Position numbers and translations under genes: made by a program. Below, one piece after another: positions 8,566-17,422 of a stretch of 64,000 nucleotides of DNA (position 1 is its first letter; each line of letters opens with the position of its first letter). The stretch comes from JBBRBB01 sp038206235 (GTDB lineage Bacteria; Bacteroidota; Bacteroidia; Chitinophagales; Chitinophagaceae). The stretch spans positions 25,775 through 89,774 of the forward strand of contig JBBRBB010000018.1 of the NCBI GenBank assembly GCA_038206235.1, written 5' to 3'. A model generated the notes under the pieces. It made no database searches. It was given only the letters and a program-made list of their open reading frames with translations, and was not told the origin of the DNA.

Positions 8566-10140
8566 TTAATTGCAACTTATGCCGGGAGGGTCCGGGTTTG
8601 GGCAATTTGTATTTGGAAGATTGCATTTTATACGAGTATTTACACAGTCAACAAACAATTTATTATTATTTTGATTTAACAGAGCAGAATAAAAAACGGG
8701 ATGTGTATCTTTATTAAGTACAGCCTGAAAAAAACACATTCCCCTTTGTGCAATATAGGCATATATTTCATCAACAGTTTGAACATTAGGTAAGCCAAAG
8801 TTATCAGTAATATCATTTACGCCATGGTGCATGGAAGTGTCAACATACAGTTCTGTGTAAACTCCAACACTTTTTAAAAAGCAAAACATGTCTTTCGAAC
8901 CAAAACGCCATGATTGCGGTGCATTTGGAGGTAGATAGGGGAGAGTAAAAGTCTGAGGAGGGTCTGGCAAACAACGTGTTTCAGGGTTTATTTCTATTTC
9001 TTCATTTGGATGTAATGGGTCTGGCATTGATGTCGTTCCTGGTTGGGGATAAAAAACAGGCCTGTCTGCAAAATAAACTACGGCATCCTGATAACCATGA
9101 AAAGATATCATGGGAATTTTGGAAGCTGCCGGAAAATAATCTTGCGGTGTGGTTTTTTTATCTTTAGGAATGAAGCCGTTTCCCCAACAATTCAAGATTG
9201 CCTTAATCTTTGTTTGATACTCCATAGAAGGGTCACCGTAATAATAATTTTGGTCAACAGGTCCCAAATAATTATGTGCACCTGCATCAATAGCATCTAT
9301 CATGGGCTGAGGGTCGGCTGTACCTGGATATGTAGGATAGTATGCAGCATTTATTGACATTAATGCCCCAGCACTATTGCCAGCAAGAAAGATATTATTT
9401 TCATCAAACTTATACACTTGCCCATCCCGGTTTCTTTGTATGATACTTCTAATAGCGCCTCTTATATCCTGAAAAGCACGATAGTAACATAAAGCTTGCT
9501 GTGCTGTTGTATAAAGTGTTGTTCCCGGATATGTGCCACCCAGGTAATTAAAAATACCTGAATCTGCAATTACTCTTCCTCTTCTGTATTCAATAGAAAA
9601 AACTATAAATCCAGACTGCACAAATTGCCGGCACATGAAATCAGTCTTGTCGTCCGCATTATTACTGCATTCCTTAAACCCGCCACCATGGGTATAAATC
9701 ATGGCAGGCGGTAATTGTGTACAAGTGTAGAGTGTTGGATAATAAGCAGGATCAGGATAGTAAACAAAATATTTTAATGCTGAACGGTCGCCTACACATG
9801 TATTACCAGGCTCGCAACCTGCCGCTTCTTCCAAATTATACGACACGTCTTTGTATTCTTTATCAGGATCAACATAAGGGTCTTTAGCATAAGAAAGAGC
9901 GTTGGTTCCATCCAATACAATGAATTGTGTAAAATGAGGAGGAGCAGTTAAATCAAGATTGCATTTGTACGGAAGAAATGCTTCTTCTGCACAATCTGTG
10001 CATTCTATGATTTTATCCTTCGCACCACCTGAAAAAAAATCAGCCCTTGATAAAATGGGCATTGCCAGCATTCCACCTGCAGCCAGCGCGGTTTGTTTTA
10101 CAAAATCCCTTCGGGAAGGGGCGCCTTTTTTTTTGTTCAT
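8566..10140 (-). CDS. Tat-exported alpha/beta hydrolase (carboxylesterase-like)
   Basis: A 524-residue protein. The N terminus carries a twin-arginine signal (SRRDFVKQ at 9-16, then the hydrophobic stretch ALAAGGMLAMPIL), so it is exported folded. The hydrolase core shows the oxyanion motif THGGGF, the nucleophile elbow GNSAGA with Ser256, an acid-loop candidate in the segment QDAVVYFADRP and the histidine segment MHHGVND. This is the esterase/lipase layout with a long insertion-rich N-terminal part (residues 40-150) and many cysteines, including a Cys-rich tail (CNLPNTNCPNPDPPG), which suggests disulfides in the mature protein. No sorting domain is seen. The substrate is unknown. The gene lies 29 bases upstream of the delta-60 gene on the same strand, so the two may be co-transcribed. 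Confidence 0.85.
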   Translation of the reverse strand: MNKKKGAPSRRDFVKQTALAAGGMLAMPILSRADFFSGGAKDKIIECTDCAEEAFLPYKCNLDLTAPPHFTQFIVLDGTNALSYAKDPYVDPDKEYKDVSYNLEEAAGCEPGNTCVGDRSALKYFVYYPDPAYYPTLYTCTQLPPAMIYTHGGGFKECSNNADDKTDFMCRQFVQSGFIVFSIEYRRGRVIADSGIFNYLGGTYPGTTLYTTAQQALCYYRAFQDIRGAIRSIIQRNRDGQVYKFDENNIFLAGNSAGALMSINAAYYPTYPGTADPQPMIDAIDAGAHNYLGPVDQNYYYGDPSMEYQTKIKAILNCWGNGFIPKDKKTTPQDYFPAASKIPMISFHGYQDAVVYFADRPVFYPQPGTTSMPDPLHPNEEIEINPETRCLPDPPQTFTLPYLPPNAPQSWRFGSKDMFCFLKSVGVYTELYVDTSMHHGVNDITDNFGLPNVQTVDEIYAYIAQRGMCFFQAVLNKDTHPVFYSALLNQNNNKLFVDCVNTRIKCNLPNTNCPNPDPPGISCN

Positions 10141-10385
10141 TATTCATACCAGTATTTTTATTGTGAAGATTTCATTTCTAAAGATATAAAAACTTTTTTT
10201 GATAATTTCAAAATTAAATTTGGTGAAGTTGATTAATATGAGCAGGGATGAGAGATAGAGAGATTCCTCACTATATTCGGATGATGACAAGTCGATGCTG
10301 CAGGGCAGAAAGCTCCAATTTATTTCGATAATCATTTAATGCAACCAAAAGCATAATATTACCAATATAGCTTGGTACCAAAAAA
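10141..10385. other. Gap between lepA and the hydrolase gene
   Basis: About 245 bases without a gene. The segment 10260-10289 (GAGATTCCTCAC followed by ATTCGGATGATGAC) resembles a degenerate repeat common between genes in this phylum. It may carry the hydrolase promoter and the lepA transcript end, but I see no clean terminator. Confidence 0.3.
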
Positions 10386-12173
10386 CTAATTATCCAGCTT
10401 CAGCACTGCTAAAAAAGCTTCCTGCGGTATTTCTACATTCCCTATTTGCCGCATTCTTTTTTTGCCCTCTTTTTGTTTCTCGAGTAATTTTCTTTTGCGG
10501 GTGATATCGCCGCCATAGCATTTGGCAGTAACATCTTTGCGCATAGCGCTTATTGTTTCACGGGCAATAATTTTTGCGCCGATAGCGGCTTGTATCGCAA
10601 TCTGGAATTGTTGGCGGGGTAACAACTCTTTTAATTTCTCGCACAACTTTCTTCCCAATTCCTGTGCACGGCTGCGATGTATGAGTGCGCTAAGAGCATC
10701 AACCTTATCGTTGTTTAAAAGAATATCCATCTTTACAATATCGGCTTCACGATAACCAATGGGTGAATAATCAAAAGAAGCATAACCGCGGGTTTGACTT
10801 TTCAGCTTATCATAAAAATCAAAGACGATTTCTGTTAATGGCATTTCAAAAATAAGTTCCACTCTTGTTGTAGTGAGATAATGCTGGTTAATAAGTATGC
10901 CGCGTTTGCCCAAACACAAAGTGATAATATTTCCAATGTATTCAGGCAATGTAATTATTTGCGCTTTGATGAAGGGCTCTTCAATTCTCTCAAGCCTTGT
11001 AGGGTCAGGCATTTCAGCGGGATTGTTCACCGTTAATTTTTCACCTCTTGATGTATAGGCGATAAAGCTTACGTTAGGTACGGTTGTAATTACGGTTTGA
11101 TTAAACTCACGTTCAAGCCGCTCCTGTATTATCTCCATGTGCAGCAGGCCAAGAAAGCCGCAGCGAAATCCGAAACCTAATGCCTGCGAAGTTTCCAACT
11201 CAAAAGAAAGTGCAGCATCGTTCAATTGCAACTTCTCCATGCAATCACGCATCTCTTCAAATTCATCTGTATTAATGGGAAATATTCCTGCGAAGACCAT
11301 CGGCTTTACTTCTTCAAATCCCTTAATCATTTCGCCAGGATTGTTTGCAAGTGTAATGGTATCACCTACTTTAACTTCTTTTGCATTTTTTATTCCGGTA
11401 ATAATATATCCCACGTCGCCGCATTTTACTTCGGGCTTTGGTGTCATGGTTAATTTTAAAACGCCCACCTCATCAGCAAAATATTCCATGCCCGTTGATA
11501 CAAATTGAATCTTATCCCCCTTCTTAATTTTCCCATTTAATATTCTGTAATAAACAATGATGCCACGAAAACTGTTGAACACACTATCGAATATTAAAGC
11601 CTGCAGCGGCGCATCTTCACTGCCTGCCGGTGCAGGAATTTTTTCAATAATGGCTGTTAATATTTCTTCAATTCCAATTCCTGTTTTTGCACTGGCTAAT
11701 AAAATTTCATCTTCTTTGCAGCCAACGAGTTCAATTATCTGGTCTTTCACTTCGGGTATCATAGCGCCATCCATATCAATCTTATTTATCACCGGAATTA
11801 TGTGTAAATCATTATCCATTGCGAGATATAAGTTGCTGATGGTTTGCGCCTGTATGCCCTGTGTGGCATCAACCAAAAGCAAAGCGCCTTCACAGGCAGT
11901 GAGTGCACGGCTTACTTCATAGCTAAAATCAACATGACCGGGAGTATCAATCAAATTGAGTATATATTCTTCATCTTTATACTGATAGTTTATTTGAATT
12001 GCATGGCTTTTTATGGTGATGCCTTTTTCTCGTTCCAGGTCCATATCATCGAGCACCTGGTTCATCATATCACGCTCACCTATTGTATGTGTAAATTCGA
12101 GCAAGCGGTCTGCCAATGTACTTTTTCCATGGTCAATATGCGCAATGATGCAAAAATTCCGTATATTTTTCAT
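10386..12173 (-). CDS. lepA: Elongation factor 4 (back-translocating GTPase LepA)
   Basis: A 595-residue protein, the normal LepA length. The start is the ATG at 12173 (MKNIRNFCIIAHIDHGKST); an in-frame extension upstream is not family-like. The G motifs are AHIDHGKST (residues 11-19, G1), DTPGHVDF (G3) and NKIDMD (G4). The C-terminal LepA-specific domain is present (RSRAQELGRKLCEKLKELLPRQ and AKCYGGDITRKRKLLEKQKEGKKRMR). It binds the ribosome, hydrolyses GTP and is thought to rescue or remodel stalled or misassembled ribosomes. A perfect -7 box (TATCTTTG) lies only 7 bases before the ATG, so the mRNA may be nearly leaderless. Confidence 0.98.
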   Translation of the reverse strand: MKNIRNFCIIAHIDHGKSTLADRLLEFTHTIGERDMMNQVLDDMDLEREKGITIKSHAIQINYQYKDEEYILNLIDTPGHVDFSYEVSRALTACEGALLLVDATQGIQAQTISNLYLAMDNDLHIIPVINKIDMDGAMIPEVKDQIIELVGCKEDEILLASAKTGIGIEEILTAIIEKIPAPAGSEDAPLQALIFDSVFNSFRGIIVYYRILNGKIKKGDKIQFVSTGMEYFADEVGVLKLTMTPKPEVKCGDVGYIITGIKNAKEVKVGDTITLANNPGEMIKGFEEVKPMVFAGIFPINTDEFEEMRDCMEKLQLNDAALSFELETSQALGFGFRCGFLGLLHMEIIQERLEREFNQTVITTVPNVSFIAYTSRGEKLTVNNPAEMPDPTRLERIEEPFIKAQIITLPEYIGNIITLCLGKRGILINQHYLTTTRVELIFEMPLTEIVFDFYDKLKSQTRGYASFDYSPIGYREADIVKMDILLNNDKVDALSALIHRSRAQELGRKLCEKLKELLPRQQFQIAIQAAIGAKIIARETISAMRKDVTAKCYGGDITRKRKLLEKQKEGKKRMRQIGNVEIPQEAFLAVLKLDN

Positions 12174-12180
12174 AACCCGG

Positions 12181-12188
12181 CAAAGATA
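12181..12188 (-). promoter_or_regulatory. Perfect -7 promoter box immediately upstream of lepA
   Basis: CAAAGATA on the plus strand reads TATCTTTG on the minus strand and matches TAnnTTTG. It ends 7 bases before the lepA ATG at 12173. No TTTG lies at the preferred 19-21 base spacing (nearest TTG is 25 bases away), so the call rests on the -7 element alone. Confidence 0.35.
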
Positions 12189-12395
12189 ATCACTGCGCAA
12201 TGCTGCGCCATCACAATATGTGAATTGGGCTTTTTCTAAATGCAATGATATTGAGCATAGCAGTTTTCATGTTCTTTTTATTTCTGAACAAATGCAGAGG
12301 GCACTAAAAAGTAAAACAAAGAAATTTTTCTTATATAAAGCCTTTGTATATTCGTGATTCAAAAAACTGAAGTAAAATTTTTAATTTCTTAATAT

Positions 12396-12776
12396 TTGAG
12401 CAATATTTTTTTGCAAGAGTTACTTATCTTCAACATCACAATTTCTTTGAATTTTTTATTTATAGGATTAACCCCCAAAACGCCATTTGAAATGGAAAAT
12501 GTTCTTAGTATTATCCGTGTATTGATGCCTTTTTTTCATGGACTGGCTGCCTTCGGGCTTATATTGAAAATCATATTAATGCTTGGGTTCAGAAACTTTG
12601 ACCTTCCTTATTTCATGCTAAGCTATTTCAGATTTTATGGAAGAAGTGATTTTCAAATGGCGGAAAATAAGCAACGCAGACTGTATGTAAGGCTAAACAA
12701 TCTTGTAAATTACTACACCTACGTGTGGGCATTTCTTTGCCTGATATGCCTGTTGGCTTTTGGCAGCTTGTATTAA
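12396..12776 (+). CDS. Small membrane protein, unknown function
   Basis: A 126-residue protein if it starts at the TTG at 12396 (an in-frame TAA is at 12390), or 94 residues from the ATG at 12492. It has three likely membrane segments (about 8-25, 42-66, 105-124) separated by a basic loop (FYGRSDFQMAENKQRRLYVRLNN). The longer form keeps the first membrane segment intact, so I prefer it, but the start is uncertain. The family is not recognised. The gene lies divergent to lepA and convergent with the glycosyltransferase gene. Confidence 0.6.
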   Translation: MSNIFLQELLIFNITISLNFLFIGLTPKTPFEMENVLSIIRVLMPFFHGLAAFGLILKIILMLGFRNFDLPYFMLSYFRFYGRSDFQMAENKQRRLYVRLNNLVNYYTYVWAFLCLICLLAFGSLY

Positions 12777-12782
12777 TAGTAA

Positions 12783-13964
12783 TCAGAAATCAGTCTCGTT
12801 CGTTTTTATCAGTTGATGATAAAGCGCAATAAATTGTTTTGCGATTGCGGAGAAATTGTATTTTTCAATTGCAGTGTCTGAAATATATTGAGCCTGATAT
12901 TTTGTTCTGTTATCCATTAATTCTGTCAACGCCTTTTTCAAAGCATCTATATCTTCACTTTGCACTAACAATCCATTGGATTTATTTATCGCTTCGGCTA
13001 TGCCCCCAACATTGGAAGATACTAAAGAAAGCCCGCAACACAATGCTTCTGCAATTACACAGGGAAAATTTTCGTGCTTGCTGAAGAACACAAAAGCATC
13101 TGCGTTTTGCATTTGCTTCGCAACTTTTTTATAAGGTATTTCGCCGGTGAATTTTATTTTGTTTGATAGCTCAAGGGATGATACCAGTTCTGTAAGATAA
13201 GCGTGTACGGGTCCTCCGCAAATAACCAGTTCCCAATTATTCCGTTTTTGAGATAACCGGTGAAATGCATGAATGATGCCTTCGGGATTTTTCAAGGGAA
13301 AAAGCGTTGATACATGCAGCCATCTGAAAATTTTATTTTTTTCTTTTGGCTGATAATTAAAATATTTTGTGTTTACCACATTGGGTATAGTGATGACTTC
13401 CTTTAAACCAAACATTTGCTTTATAACATTTCCGAGGGTTGCTGAAACATTTGTGACGAAAGCTGCATCTCTAAAAATTTTTTTTGTGTGGTAACGAAAG
13501 AATAGGGTGCGATTGTAAAAATTATCCTTTGCCTCTTTTAGGTAAAGAGATGAATGTTCAGAAACTATGTAAGGTATTTTCCATTGCTTTGATATTTTGC
13601 GGGCAACTATACCGGCTTTTATAGGCACATGCACATGCAGTAAAAGCGGTTTGCCATTTTGCTTTACATATTGCTTTAAAACTTTTTCATAATAGCGCAA
13701 ATACCGAGAGTTGTAAAGCAATTTATCTAACCAGCTTATTCCCATTTTTTTATAAGAAAAATAATGAATGATTTCTTTCAAATTCCCATTTTCATTTACT
13801 TTTACTTTATCTTTTGCTTTCGTATCTTTTCCCAACTGCACAACATGAATTACAGTGATAGGCATTAATTCTGCTACAGCCTTTGCATGGCGCTGAATAA
13901 AATCTCCAACTACAGGTTCATATTCATTGGGATACCAGCTTGCCAGCCAAATCACTTTGCTCAT
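12783..13964 (-). CDS. Glycosyltransferase, GT4 family (GT-B fold)
   Basis: A 393-residue cytoplasmic protein. The N-terminal domain opens with VIWLASWYPNEYEPVVGDF, typical of GT4 enzymes using nucleotide sugars. The C-terminal domain shows the donor-binding E-x7-E motif in HENFPCVIAEALCCG, preceded by a Rossmann strand (RWLHVSTLFPLKNPEG). It probably adds a hexose to a lipid-linked or surface glycan. Its start is 1 base from the end of the upstream flippase gene (13966), so the two are translationally close and form an operon with tpiA further upstream. The acceptor and sugar are not predictable. Confidence 0.92.
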   Translation of the reverse strand: MSKVIWLASWYPNEYEPVVGDFIQRHAKAVAELMPITVIHVVQLGKDTKAKDKVKVNENGNLKEIIHYFSYKKMGISWLDKLLYNSRYLRYYEKVLKQYVKQNGKPLLLHVHVPIKAGIVARKISKQWKIPYIVSEHSSLYLKEAKDNFYNRTLFFRYHTKKIFRDAAFVTNVSATLGNVIKQMFGLKEVITIPNVVNTKYFNYQPKEKNKIFRWLHVSTLFPLKNPEGIIHAFHRLSQKRNNWELVICGGPVHAYLTELVSSLELSNKIKFTGEIPYKKVAKQMQNADAFVFFSKHENFPCVIAEALCCGLSLVSSNVGGIAEAINKSNGLLVQSEDIDALKKALTELMDNRTKYQAQYISDTAIEKYNFSAIAKQFIALYHQLIKTNETDF

Positions 13965-13965
13965 A

Positions 13966-15279
13966 CTATGTTTTATCTTTTGTAAGCATGGAGAATAACC
14001 AGTTATAATCTGTTTTTTTCCATCTCAAAAATTCAATCCAGCTTATGGAATAATCTTTATAAAACTGCATCATTGAATAGGCAAGATTTACAGTATAGCT
14101 TATAGTGCTGATTGCGGCTGCTGCTGCTATTCCGTAAAACGGAACAAAAATAAAATCACCTGTTATCATTACAATTAATGCAAGTATAGCTCCTCTTACA
14201 TTTACCTGTACATTTCCCTTTCCTGAAAAATAAGCAGAAAGTAAAGCCAATACTGATATAGAAAATATACCCGGGATAAGAAGCAGCATAGGTGCTTGCA
14301 TTTTATTAAAGCTTTCACCGAAAACAAGTATGAAAAAACTTTTCCCAAAAAAAGCAACGAATAAAAAAATGGTGAGGTATAACTGCGAGAATAACCTTGC
14401 AATTATCTGTATAGATTTATTCATTTCTTCTCTGGCGACACCACTTGCTGTACGCGGAAAAACAACACTGGCAACGATTTGCGGAACAACCAGCATCATT
14501 TGCCCCAGCTTAGAAACCTGTATATAATTACCTAAATCAGCAGCCGTGCAAACCGGGCTGGCATTTACAAACAAATAATCAATACGGTAAACAAGAAAAA
14601 AAATAACGTTGGCTGCAAGGGCAGTAATTGAATATCTGAAAAAAGCTCCGGTTTCAACACGGGTAGGAAAACCAAAAGAAGATGTATTTCTATTTTTAAA
14701 AAGGTATGAGAGAAATACCACTATGCCCTGTACAAGAAATACAGCAAAAAAATAGTAAATAATTTTTTCGGCTTCTGCTGCTGATGGCGCTTTCTCTTTT
14801 CCAGGTATAAAAAAAATGAAAAGAAAATTTACAAGTGAAATAAGAAAATTAGGAAGAACAAAATTATCCTGCGTATAAAATAAAGCCGTAGTATAATTCA
14901 TCAGCGACATGCCTGCTACATAACAAAACGCATAAATACAGTAAGGCTTTAAAAGTGAATCTGGATAAGGGCTGTCAAAAACAAAAAACAGGTAAACAAG
15001 TGCAATCATCACAATGCCTGAAATAAGACTCCATGAAACTATAATGCCGGTTAATTTATTTCGCTCAATGATTTGCCCGGATGCAAAATAAATAATGCCG
15101 GCATCAAATGAGAGACTAAGCACCACCTGCATAAAAGAAAAAATGATAGTAATAAAGTACAGGTTTCCCGTACCAGCGGCTTGCAAATAACGTGAGAGAA
15201 ATATATTTACAAGAAGCAGCGAAAAAAAATATAATCCACGCCAGAAAATACTTTGAAGTAACAGTCTTTTAAAGTTCAT
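13966..15279 (-). CDS. Polysaccharide flippase (Wzx/MATE-like, MVF superfamily)
   Basis: A 437-residue integral membrane protein with about 12-14 hydrophobic segments. The N terminus MNFKRLLLQSIFWRGLYFF and the phrase LSRYLQAAGTGNLYF match flippases of the Polysacc_synt family. I start it at the ATG at 15279, 26 bases after the tpiA stop; an in-frame upstream stretch overlaps tpiA and lacks family character. It probably turns undecaprenyl-linked oligosaccharide units across the inner membrane, working with the adjacent glycosyltransferase. Confidence 0.88.
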   Translation of the reverse strand: MNFKRLLLQSIFWRGLYFFSLLLVNIFLSRYLQAAGTGNLYFITIIFSFMQVVLSLSFDAGIIYFASGQIIERNKLTGIIVSWSLISGIVMIALVYLFFVFDSPYPDSLLKPYCIYAFCYVAGMSLMNYTTALFYTQDNFVLPNFLISLVNFLFIFFIPGKEKAPSAAEAEKIIYYFFAVFLVQGIVVFLSYLFKNRNTSSFGFPTRVETGAFFRYSITALAANVIFFLVYRIDYLFVNASPVCTAADLGNYIQVSKLGQMMLVVPQIVASVVFPRTASGVAREEMNKSIQIIARLFSQLYLTIFLFVAFFGKSFFILVFGESFNKMQAPMLLLIPGIFSISVLALLSAYFSGKGNVQVNVRGAILALIVMITGDFIFVPFYGIAAAAAISTISYTVNLAYSMMQFYKDYSISWIEFLRWKKTDYNWLFSMLTKDKT

Positions 15280-15304
15280 GCAATCTGCATTAGTATCATC
15301 ACAC

Positions 15305-16066
15305 TTATTGTAAACTATTGATGATGGTGATAAATTCATCAGCAATTAGCGAAGCGCCGCCAACTAAGCCGCCATCCACATCTGCCTGCAAAAACAATTC
15401 TTTTGCATTAGATGCCTTAATGCTGCCACCATACAGAATACTGATATTTTCTGAAACAACACTTTCATATTTAGATTTAAAAATGTTTCTTATATGTGCA
15501 TGCATTTGCTGCGCCTGCTCACTCGTTGCCGTTTTGCCTGTTCCTATTGCCCATATTGGTTCATAGGCTATGATGAGCTTTTGTATTTGCTGTGCAGATA
15601 AATGAAACAAAGACTCCTGCAATTGTTTTTCTGTATAGTCATTTTGTTTACCGGCTTCACGAATGTGTAAAGGTTCGCCGCAACAAAAAATGGGAGTGAT
15701 ATTAAATTCAAGACATATATTCACTTTCTCGGCAAGCAATTGATTGCCTTCATTAAAATATTCCCGCCGTTCAGAATGCCCTAATATTACATGACTGATG
15801 CTTAGCGATTGCAGCATTTCAACAGAAACCTCACCGGTATAAGCACCGGATTTTTTACTATAACAATTTTGCGCAGCAACATATACCTGTTTTTTACCAT
15901 TCAGCTTTTGCTGCGCCATTGCAAGGTAAGGCGAAGGCACAGCAAATATTATTTCATGATTTTCTTTTAAATTAAAAGAAGTGGCCATCACATCATCTAA
16001 AAGTTTTTCAGCATTTGCGATGGTTAAATTCATTTTCCAATTGGCTGCAGCAATTTGTTTTCTCAT
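15305..16066 (-). CDS. tpiA: Triosephosphate isomerase
   Basis: A 253-residue TIM-barrel enzyme interconverting dihydroxyacetone phosphate and glyceraldehyde 3-phosphate. Catalytic residues are all visible: Asn9 and Lys11 in NWKMN, His97 in ILGHSERR, Glu169 in AYEPIWAIGTG, and the phosphate loop YGGSI near the end. The start at 16066 (MRKQIAAANWKMN) is standard; the frame upstream runs through the palindromic repeat at 16088-16120 and is not coding. The gene follows the glmU-like gene and precedes the flippase on the same strand. Confidence 0.98.
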   Translation of the reverse strand: MRKQIAAANWKMNLTIANAEKLLDDVMATSFNLKENHEIIFAVPSPYLAMAQQKLNGKKQVYVAAQNCYSKKSGAYTGEVSVEMLQSLSISHVILGHSERREYFNEGNQLLAEKVNICLEFNITPIFCCGEPLHIREAGKQNDYTEKQLQESLFHLSAQQIQKLIIAYEPIWAIGTGKTATSEQAQQMHAHIRNIFKSKYESVVSENISILYGGSIKASNAKELFLQADVDGGLVGGASLIADEFITIINSLQ

Positions 16067-16087
16067 GATATTATTTTTTTGTTGCAT

Positions 16088-16120
16088 AAACCTCACAGGT
16101 TTAAAAAACCTGTGAGGTTT
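16088..16120. repeat. Perfect 15-bp palindromic repeat between glmU-like and tpiA
   Basis: AAACCTCACAGGTTT (16088-16102) and its exact complement (16106-16120) around AAA. The right arm encodes the last few residues of the glmU-like protein and its stop codon lies in the loop region (16101-16103). The same arm is seen at 6613-6646 and 61684-61694. Confidence 0.75.
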
Positions 16121-17300
16121 TAATTTCTGTTTTGCCCGAAGCTTGCTCAAAGATATATTTCAAAATATCCCTTTCAGCATCTGTTACACTTTGCTGTTTC
16201 ATTTCTTTCCAGCGCTGAATATCCTCGATTGCTTTATCAAATTCATAAAGACAAATGGCTTTTGTGCCCCAGTTAAAATCAGGAATTCGCTTCGGCAATA
16301 ATCCTTCGCCAAAAACATTGCAGCAAACACCAATAACAGTTCCCGTATTAAGTGAAGAGTTGATAGCCGTTCTGCTATAATCACCCATTATCATTCCGCA
16401 CTTCATTCCTGCGTCAATAAAATTTTTATTTACTTCATCCCATATAAAAATATTCTTTCCTGTATTTTTTACATTGCTGTTGCTGGTGCCTGCACCAAGA
16501 TTACACCATTCACCAATAACACTATCTCCCAAATAACCATCATGCGCTTTATTGCTGTAAGCCTGCATCACAACATTTTTTATTTCTCCGCCTGCAGTGC
16601 AATATGGACCCAAAGTAGTTGTGCCATAAATTTTAGCTCCCATCTTTAAAACACTTCCTTCGCACATTGCAAAAGGCCCGCGTATTAAACAGCCTTCCAT
16701 AATGGTTGTATTCCTTCCAATATATACAGGCCCTGCTGAAGCATTGATGATTGTAAAATTTATATCAGCACCATCTTCAATAAAAATATTTTCTTCGCCA
16801 ATAAGTTTATTACTATCATTTAATTGCTGAGATGTTCTGTTCTTTGTTATAGCTGCAAAATCTTTCCGCAACATTTCATCATTCCAGTGAAATAGTTGCC
16901 AGGGATATTCCAGACGGTTTGTATCTGCAACATCAATAATGGTCTCAAAATATTGCAAGGCATTCTCCGCAGAAAATGACGAAGCAGGCATTTGCAATCT
17001 TCCGGCGATAAGTCCCTTCGCATCGGCGATTGCAACACCATTTTCGAGGGAAAAAATTTTATCGGTCAATTCATCATCAGCAAATACTGCTGCATCAATC
17101 CATAAAAGTTCATCCTGCGGAATAAATTTATATAAGCCACACAAATATTGCGCAGTGTGAATAAACACAGCGACTTTTGTTTTTGTTTCCCATCTATCCT
17201 TCATCGTAAATATGCCGCAACGCAAATCAGCCATGGCTTTGGTGCGGCTGAGCGGATATAAGCTCTCCCTGTTACTATTATCAAACAAAACGATTGCCAT
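16101..17300 (-). CDS. GlmU-family UDP-GlcNAc pyrophosphorylase/acetyltransferase-like protein (Bacteroidota form)
   Basis: A 399-residue protein. The N-terminal part has the shortened nucleotidyltransferase signature LYPLSRTKAMADLRCG in place of the usual LAAGxGTRM, typical of the alternative GlmU of this phylum. The C-terminal half is a left-handed beta helix (hexapeptide repeats from about residue 185: INASAGPVYIGRNTTIMEG, then GSVLKMGAKIYGTTTLG), ending with an acetyltransferase-like region. It probably supplies UDP-N-acetylglucosamine for the cell wall and lipopolysaccharide. The last residues (KTSQVF) come from a palindromic repeat, so the true ancestral C terminus may have differed slightly. 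It is divergent from the serine hydrolase gene. Confidence 0.85.
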   Translation of the reverse strand: MAIVLFDNSNRESLYPLSRTKAMADLRCGIFTMKDRWETKTKVAVFIHTAQYLCGLYKFIPQDELLWIDAAVFADDELTDKIFSLENGVAIADAKGLIAGRLQMPASSFSAENALQYFETIIDVADTNRLEYPWQLFHWNDEMLRKDFAAITKNRTSQQLNDSNKLIGEENIFIEDGADINFTIINASAGPVYIGRNTTIMEGCLIRGPFAMCEGSVLKMGAKIYGTTTLGPYCTAGGEIKNVVMQAYSNKAHDGYLGDSVIGEWCNLGAGTSNSNVKNTGKNIFIWDEVNKNFIDAGMKCGMIMGDYSRTAINSSLNTGTVIGVCCNVFGEGLLPKRIPDFNWGTKAICLYEFDKAIEDIQRWKEMKQQSVTDAERDILKYIFEQASGKTEIKTSQVF

Positions 17301-17422
17301 ATTATTTTACACGTTGTAAAGATATTTATTCAAACTTCTTTCCAAAGAAAATTGAATGTTGGCATTATTTTTATTTGAATTGTAGCCGGAAATTATTTGC
17401 CGGTAATAAACAGGAATATCAG

